Assembly: GCA_900128565.1 (NCBI GenBank)
Contig: LT636322.1
Coordinates: forward strand, 1-10,318
DNA: 10,318 nt
Origin: Stramenopiles sp. TOSAG23-6
Lineage: Eukaryota; Sar
Direction: 5' to 3'
Position 1 is the stretch's first letter; every line of letters begins with the position of its first letter. The position numbers were made by a program, and so were the translations under genes. Of the stretch, positions 6,061-10,318 are shown in pieces. The notes beneath the pieces were generated by a model. That model saw only the letters and a list, made by a program, of their open reading frames with translations, was not told the origin of the DNA and did not search any database.

Positions 6061-8274
6061 TTATTTGCCATTTGTCATTAGTAATAAGACAGCCCTAGTT
6101 CTATCGGGTATAGGTTTCCGTGCACAAACTATAAAAAATGCATTCGGTGGAAGTTTACTTTGAACAAGTCGAATTTTTGCGGCCAGACTTTTTGTTTTCT
6201 CATTATATTTAGAAGATTGACTACAAAAGTTACTTGAAGAGATACTACTACTTTCATGAGTAAAACTAGAATTATTAGACTGACCACCAGACAAGCAACA
6301 TGATATGAACCGTGGGACAGCGACTGTACTTAAATTATTTTGTTGTAACATTTTTAATGTATACTGAATTGTTGATTGGTCGTTAGTACATTCTTGAATT
6401 CTTGCTGGCGATTCTTTATGAATTTTTAGATCACACTTATTACTTGATATAACTAAGCATTCAGAAGAACTACCAGAGGTAACATTGGAACTACTTATTA
6501 CTTTTGGTTTAAATATCATTTCGCATAAGGACATTTTTGGCTTATTCGTTCCATTGGCAGAACCGAAAGAGGAACCATACTTCATTTTCTTCTTAACTAA
6601 GTCTAGAGCCGCTATTGCATCTTCTGAACTACAGTGTCCCAGAGAACCATGATTTTGTATTATTCGATCTAAATGCGTTTTACTTAGCCATAAAAAGTGA
6701 AGAAATATTTGAGTTTTTTTTTTTGTTAGGTATGAAATTTACTATAAAAAAAATTTGAAAAAATTTTGAAAAAAAAAATCAAACATACAACGGAGACTAC
6801 TTTTGTATTGACCTAATCGAGCATGAGGATAAATGATGGCAGTGTCAATCACTTTATTATGAACTAAATGTAAGGCTTTGAAGTCACATTCTAGAGAGTG
6901 GCCAATAATAATTGTACTTGCAGTTAGAATTGGTGATTTTTCTGATTTTGTTGTAGTTAGAATTGGTGATTTTTCTGATTTTGTTGTAGCTGCTGCTATT
7001 GGTTTTTGTGATGTCTCTGCAATTTGTCCCGTCAGTTGAAATTGTACATCTTTCAAAGTTGTTGAAACACCACTCAGCATTTCTTTTGTAATTCCACTAT
7101 ATTGCGTCAAATAATCAGTTATGGTATGTTGTGGTAAAAAAAATTCCAAAGTGTAAAAAAATCGTTAGGTACAATATTTCGTACGAAAAAATAAAACAAA
7201 AAATGAAAATTAAAAAAGTACATGTTGTGGTATTACATAAGTATCATATATAACATTTCCATACCAATCTACTACAGTAACACGAGCTAACTCATGGCCA
7301 TGATCAGTCATAACCATCTCGCAATCTAATGCTACTATTTTGTCAAAATTAAATGTATCATCCGAAAGATCTTTCTTAACTGTTGTTTTAGATAAATCAT
7401 CAACTTCTTGAACTGTACTGACATAACCATGTGGAATTTTAGGCACATTATTCTTAGTGTATTTAAAAGTAGGATATTCATTCTCTTTAAGTTGTTTATC
7501 CGTCATGAGAAAATTTGACGCCGGGAATGAATATTCAAGACTAACTTTCAACTTTGCTCTAAGTTTCTCTTTTTCACAAGTTTTCGCTTCACAAATAAGT
7601 TTTTGCATTACTTCTTTTTTCTTTTGTTTTTGTTCACGTCGTAATAAAGCTGCTTTTGCCATTTCAGATTGATATAATTTCTCTATTGATTTCAATTTCT
7701 GTTTATCAATAACACACAGTATCGAAGAAGAGAGTCGTGGAATGTTCTTGTCACTAGTATTACGCCGCTTCAAACGAAGGTTCAGTGCAGAGCAAGTAGG
7801 TAAATTATGCAGTGCATAATCCCAATTTTTTCCAATTGATGAAGCCCAACTGGATATCTCGTCTCCACCATCTTCAATTGTCATTACTACAATAGTGCTT
7901 AGTATAGGAATATTTTTCGCAATGATCCACTTTGGCATTTGACCAAGTGAGGCTGTGAGAAGCCACTTTAACAAGTTCTGTAGGTCATGCGTAGATATCG
8001 TCCACGGTTCTAAATGATTACCCTTTATAAGCATTTTCCGCTTTAATTCAAAATTAAATCCAATGAGTGGTGTGCCCGCAGGAGAGGTTGGAATACCGTT
8101 GGAACGGAAATAGTCAGTACTTTGTAATATAGCTATGTCTTTTGTTTTCGTCGTTCCATCGCGAAATCTTTTGGCTGCACGCTTTGCTTTAGCTGATGGG
8201 TTCGGGGGCTCTTTACGCTTTAGCAAAACTGGCTCATCACAGAATCGAACACCATCAGATGGTTTAGTGGTCAT
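6061..8274 (-). CDS. DEDDh 3'-5' RNA exonuclease, REXO5/Rex1 (Rnh70) type, three exons
   Basis: Nuclear RNA-trimming exonuclease; the family matures rRNA, tRNA and snRNA 3' ends. Exons on the minus strand are 8274-7222, 7125-6789 and 6689-6061 (TAA), giving 672 residues. The N-terminus has basic, nuclear-localisation-like clusters (LLKRKEP, KAKRAAKRF). A region near 95-135 resembles the N-terminal domain of REXO5/Rex1 proteins, followed by a Lys/Glu-rich coiled-coil-like stretch around 215-255. Catalytic motifs are complete: Exo I VALDCEMV (Asp317, Glu319), Exo II IIIGHSLECDF (Asp432), Exo III GHCSSEDA (His482, Asp487). Between Exo I and Exo II is an unusual insertion of about 35 residues with a duplicated 11-mer. 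The C-terminus is Ser/Asn-rich and ends with LPPNAFFIV, reminiscent of the family tail. The first in-frame ATG is at 8274. Which REXO subfamily it belongs to is not certain. Confidence 0.92.
6690..6788 (-). other. exonuclease intron 2 (99 nt, apparent GT...AT borders)
   Basis: The family spacing between SLR and RIIQ is eight residues, here WLSKTHLD. This requires exon 3 to start at GGCTAAG, so the intron ends CACTTTTTAT. Donor GTATGTTTGA; core at 6722-6744 (AAATTTCATACCTAACA). A canonical acceptor exists further in (CATTTAG) but would delete conserved residues WLSKTHLD. Confidence 0.78.
6923..6988 (-). repeat. 33-bp tandem duplication inside the exonuclease coding region
   Basis: Two identical 33-bp units (6923-6955 and 6956-6988) each encode TTKSEKSPILT in the protein direction. 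They lie in an insertion just before Exo II (residues about 387-422), likely a surface loop. Confidence 0.9.
7126..7136. repeat. 11-bp direct repeat, copy inside the intron's 3' end
   Basis: ATGTTGTGGTA at 7126-7136 matches 7222-7232 exactly, spaced 96 bp, which equals the intron length. This is the geometry of a target-site duplication around an inserted intron. Confidence 0.9.
7126..7221 (-). other. exonuclease intron 1 (96 nt) flanked by 11-bp direct repeats
   Basis: Exon 1 ends VIPQH and exon 2 resumes TITDYLTQYSG, as the family predicts. The intron begins GTACTTTTTT and carries the shared block at 7162-7185 (AAATATTGTACCTAACG). Its last 11 nt repeat the last 11 nt of exon 1, so the exact cut can slide. 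Sliding gives GT...AT or AT...AC, never GT...AG. Confidence 0.88.
7222..7232. repeat. 11-bp direct repeat, exonic copy at the end of exonuclease exon 1
   Basis: Second copy of ATGTTGTGGTA, at the last bases of exon 1 and adjoining the GTAC donor on the minus strand. It encodes the PQH part of VIPQH. Confidence 0.9.
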
Positions 8275-8562
8275 TTCGCAATACTTGAGTTTATGAACCC
8301 TTGCTGTTAGCGTCAATTGGGCTAGATGGTAAGGTACTGTCGTAGCCGTGGTAACTGGGTACTGTCAGTCGATTATTGCTGCTGACTAGACGGAATCGAA
8401 AAGTGCAAAAGCACGAAATCTTTTTTTTTCATTTTTTTCGAAATCGTGAAGATACGATTTAGATTTGATCTCAAGTTAGATTTCAAGATACGTTCGTTAT
8501 TATCGTATCCAAAAATACCACAAGAGTGAGTGAGCGGAAAAATATTTTAAAACACGCTCATC
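8275..8562. promoter_or_regulatory. divergent intergenic region between exonuclease and secreted-protein gene
   Basis: These 288 bp hold both promoters. I see poly-T tracts near 8421-8440 and alternating GATTTAGATTTGATC-like sequence, but no recognisable element or ORF. Confidence 0.4.
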
Positions 8563-9526
8563 ATGCTTTTAAAACTTATAACCGTTGCGACATTCGCTAC
8601 ATTATCATGTTATGCGTAAGTCATACACGTAAACAATTTATCCTGATTTTTTATCCGTATTTGTGTTTCAGAATCCTTCAACTTAGTTAAATTATTTCTT
8701 CAATTCAAGTTTACACGACTATATCTCATAATTATATTTAAACTTATATTGCATTCAACATAGGGTCAATGAAAGTGATATGGTATATCGAACATTAAAA
8801 CCTGGGGAAGAAAACGGTTCACTTGGTGCAACTCCACATGCACCCAAAGCAGTAAAAACAAAAGTAAGTGCTAGTGATAATGCTAGTGCCACTTCTGGTG
8901 TTTCTGTTGCAAGTGGTGCAAGTGGTGCAAGTGGTGCAAGTGGTGCAAGTGGTGCAAGTGCCAAATCTGGTGGTTCTGATGCAAGTGGTGCAAGTGGTGC
9001 AAGTGGTGGTTCTGATGCTACGCTTTCAGACCGTATTTTATCTGTCCTAAGAAACATTCTTCTTCGTAAATTCCTCATACATTAGACAAATTACTCACCT
9101 CATATATAGATATACATATCATACACGTACAGTTTACAAAGAACAAGTCACGGAGGCTCGTATATTATCTTTCACGCATTTTATTTATCGTTTTCTACGG
9201 ATATTTTTCGGTAAAACAATCAATACTCATATTTATTTTATTTTCATATAAAAAACAACTTAGAAGAAAGCCTCAAAGCTTCACAGGAAATTTCGGCTTT
9301 AAGAGGTCAGCCTTCTGCTGCTGCTAGTGGTGGTTCTGGTTCTTCTGGTGAAGGCGCAAGTGGTTCTTCTGCTTCTGGTGGTTCTGGTTCTTCTGGTGAA
9401 GGCGCAAGTGGTCCTTCTGCTTCTGGTGGTTCTGGTTCTTCTGGTGAAGGCGGTGGTTCTGGTTCTTCTGGTGAAGGCGCAAGCGGTCCTTCTGCTTCTG
9501 GTGGTTCTGGTCCTGCTTCGAGTTGA
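8563..9526 (+). CDS. small secreted Gly/Ser/Ala-repeat protein, three exons
   Basis: Proposed exons 8563-8615, 8764-9065 and 9264-9526 (TGA), giving 205 residues. Exon 1 encodes a classical signal peptide (MLLKLITVATFATLSCYA), and the first intron falls almost at its cleavage site. The mature part starts VNESDMVYRTLKPGEENG, then has a (GAS)n tract and a SGGSDAS region, then an amphipathic basic segment (LSDRILSVLRNILL). Exon 3 adds QESLKASQEISALRGQ and about four units of GGSGSSGEGASGPSAS. No catalytic domain is seen. It is likely extracellular, wall- or matrix-associated, by composition only. If intron 2 is not spliced, the protein ends at TAG 9083-9085 as RKFLIH (119 residues). Both splice phases close, so I favour the longer form. 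A Pro/Glu-rich frame on the other strand is open across the repeats but lacks support. Confidence 0.65.
8616..8763 (+). other. secreted-protein intron 1 (148 nt, GT-AG)
   Basis: Donor GTAAGT, acceptor CAACATAG. GC plus G rebuilds Ala, followed by VNESD. It has no introner-like core, so it represents an ordinary intron class. It contains CATACACGTA (8622-8631), also found in intron 2 at 9120-9129. Confidence 0.85.
8909..9010 (+). repeat. 9-bp coding microsatellite-like repeat (Gly-Ala-Ser)
   Basis: AGTGGTGCA is repeated about five times from 8912 to 8959 and again near 8982-9008, separated by AKSGGSDAS-coding sequence. It is GC-richer than its surroundings. Confidence 0.9.
9066..9263 (+). other. 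secreted-protein intron 2 (198 nt, GT-AG, possibly optional)
   Basis: Donor GTAAATTCC, acceptor CAACTTAG. C plus AA gives Gln, leading into ESLKASQEIS. The region between has no ATG that could start a separate gene for exon 3, which supports the join. Confidence 0.6.
9329..9514 (+). repeat. 48-bp tandem repeat (GGSGSSGEGASGPSAS units)
   Basis: Units are 9329-9376, 9377-9424, a truncated 27-bp unit 9425-9451, 9452-9499 and a partial unit after 9500. The truncation is in frame (nine codons), consistent with unequal crossover or slippage. Confidence 0.9.
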
Positions 9527-10151
9527 CCGTCTTGCTCTTGGACATACTGGTGGTGTTTTTGGTGCAATTGTAACTCTATTATCCAGAAATGTTATTCGGT
9601 GTCGTTTTATTCATTGGTTGTTTACGTAAAATTTGTAACTTTTTATGATAAAACAATCTGAAAAATATGAAATTTTCTTTTTTCTTAATCCTTTGTGGAT
9701 GTGTTTCTTCTTTTCGTAGAAGTTTTTTCATACTTGCTCAACCTAATGATGCATGTTTGTCTATATTGAGTCCCCTCCTTTTGACAAAACTTGTTTTTGT
9801 CAAATCTTGCTGTACACTATGCCTGAAGATTTTATGTAAAACTTCCTTTCATTTTTTGTGTGATTTCATTTAGTTATACTTATTTTCGTTTAAAGAAATA
9901 ATACTTATTCAGGATTTTTCTTAATATAGATCTTTTACTTCACTGAACAAAAACTGTTAAATCAATAAAAGGAACCTACATCTCCCGGTACAATAAACTA
10001 AAAATATGTTTTAAGTTTTTTATCGTGTTTCTTCTGGAGCTCCACTATACCCATGCGTCAAACAAATCGACGTGACGTTTTCGTCGTTTTCGTGTTGTGC
10101 CACGCTTTTGACAGATTTTGATGAAATTTCATAGCAAATTTTGTATGTAAT
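9527..10151. other. 3' flank and mostly gene-free AT-rich region
   Basis: It contains a residual open frame to 9629, one weak small ORF (9667-9873), a perfect 10-bp hairpin stem (9780-9789 with 9795-9804), an AATAAA at 9964-9969 and an introner-core-like sequence at 10130-10152. No confident gene is seen. Confidence 0.5.
9667..9873 (+). CDS. possible small Cys-containing secreted peptide (weak)
   Basis: A 68-residue ORF starting MKFSFFLILCGCVSS, which resembles a signal peptide, followed by a Cys/Leu/Phe-rich remainder. T-rich DNA readily yields such hydrophobic frames by chance. No homology is recognised and no introns are seen. It could simply be downstream untranslated sequence. Confidence 0.2.
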   Translation: MKFSFFLILCGCVSSFRRSFFILAQPNDACLSILSPLLLTKLVFVKSCCTLCLKILCKTSFHFLCDFI

Positions 10152-10152
10152 T
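10130..10152 (+). repeat. introner-core-like sequence outside any gene
   Basis: CATAGCAAATTTTGTATG resembles the CATACTGAATTTTGTACC block of the coding introns. It directly adjoins the left arm of the terminal inverted repeat. Confidence 0.4.
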
Positions 10153-10318
10153 TCATTTTTTGTTTTTTTTCATAAGAAAATTTGTAGGTAAAAATATTTC
10201 AAATTATTTTTGTCTTCAAATTAAATAAAAATGTTCCATTAGGGTTAATTTTAAGACAAAAATAATTTGAAATATTTTTACCTACAAATTTTCTTATGAA
10301 AAAAAAATAAAAAATGAA
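10152..10318. repeat. long inverted repeat (about 73-bp arms, 20-bp spacer), continues past window edge
   Basis: The left arm 10152-10224 and right arm 10245-10318 are reverse complements with only a few differences, one of them an indel in a poly-T/A run. The spacer is 10225-10244. The arms contain CATAAGAAAATTTGTAGG preceded by a poly-T run, similar in layout to the intron core. This could be a MITE-like palindromic element or a cruciform-forming repeat. Confidence 0.9.

Noticed and set aside
7126-7232. U12-type AT-AC intron in the exonuclease
   Set aside because: AT...AC is reachable by sliding within the 11-bp repeat, but the donor ATGTACTT does not match the U12 donor consensus and the other two AT-ending introns cannot be AT-AC.
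8755-9078. Minus-strand Leu/Ala/Pro repeat ORF
   Set aside because: Antisense of the (GAS)n tract; the plus frame carries a signal peptide and a clean intron junction.
9307-9567. Minus-strand Pro/Glu-rich ORF (EPPEAEGPLAPSPEEP type)
   Set aside because: It is the antisense of the Gly/Ser repeat. The plus frame has in-phase splice joins and matches the composition of the preceding exon.
9780-9804. Perfect 10-bp stem with 5-nt loop (TTTGACAAAA / TTTTGTCAAA)
   Set aside because: Short and AT-rich, likely to occur by chance; no conserved context such as a histone stem-loop.
10152-10318. Rho-independent terminator or single hairpin RNA gene
   Set aside because: The arms are far too long and AT-rich and the locus is eukaryotic; a palindromic repeat element fits better.

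Overview
The window is eukaryotic nuclear DNA. Conserved proteins are split by short introns (roughly 64-200 nt), coding and noncoding DNA are both AT-rich, poly-T runs are common, and there is no operon layout. Gene content suggests a compact protist genome: an animal-type aromatic amino acid hydroxylase, a REXO5/Rex1-type RNA exonuclease, and a UreH/NicO-like transporter of the kind found in bacteria, plastid-bearing lineages and stramenopiles. A stramenopile or alveolate is my best guess, but the sequence alone does not settle it.

Layout. 3-599 (+): C-terminal part of a Lys/Ala/Asn-rich protein with four 24-residue tandem repeats. 911-2526 (-): phenylalanine 4-hydroxylase in three exons. 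2844-4964 (+): a five-exon multi-pass membrane protein I do not recognise. 5208-6026 (+): single-exon UreH/NicO-like metal transporter. 6061-8274 (-): DEDDh RNA exonuclease in three exons, ending 34 bp from the transporter stop in tail-to-tail arrangement. 8563-9526 (+): small secreted Gly/Ser/Ala-repeat protein with its signal peptide on a separate first exon. 9527-10151: mostly gene-free, with one weak small ORF. 10152-10318: a near-perfect inverted repeat running off the window edge. The genes do not look like one pathway; they are neighbours in a dense genome.

The most interesting signal is in the introns. Seven short introns (about 87-106 nt) in three unrelated genes on both strands share an extended internal block, roughly YRTACGAAATTTTGTACC followed by TAACG, always in gene-sense orientation and 24-46 nt from the 3' splice site. 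The CTAAC part is a plausible branch site, but the conservation extends well beyond it, which suggests an introner-like family of mobile introns. One exonuclease intron lies exactly between two copies of an 11-bp direct repeat (ATGTTGTGGTA), like a target-site duplication. Three of the introns have no usable AG acceptor and are best resolved as GT...AT. Two more copies of the block lie in the leaders of the hydroxylase and transporter genes. A related sequence sits beside and within the terminal inverted repeat, a possible relative of the mobile source.

All intron boundaries were inferred by reading-frame continuity and family conservation, without transcript data. The hydroxylase and exonuclease models are firm. 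The membrane-protein model has two ambiguous junctions.
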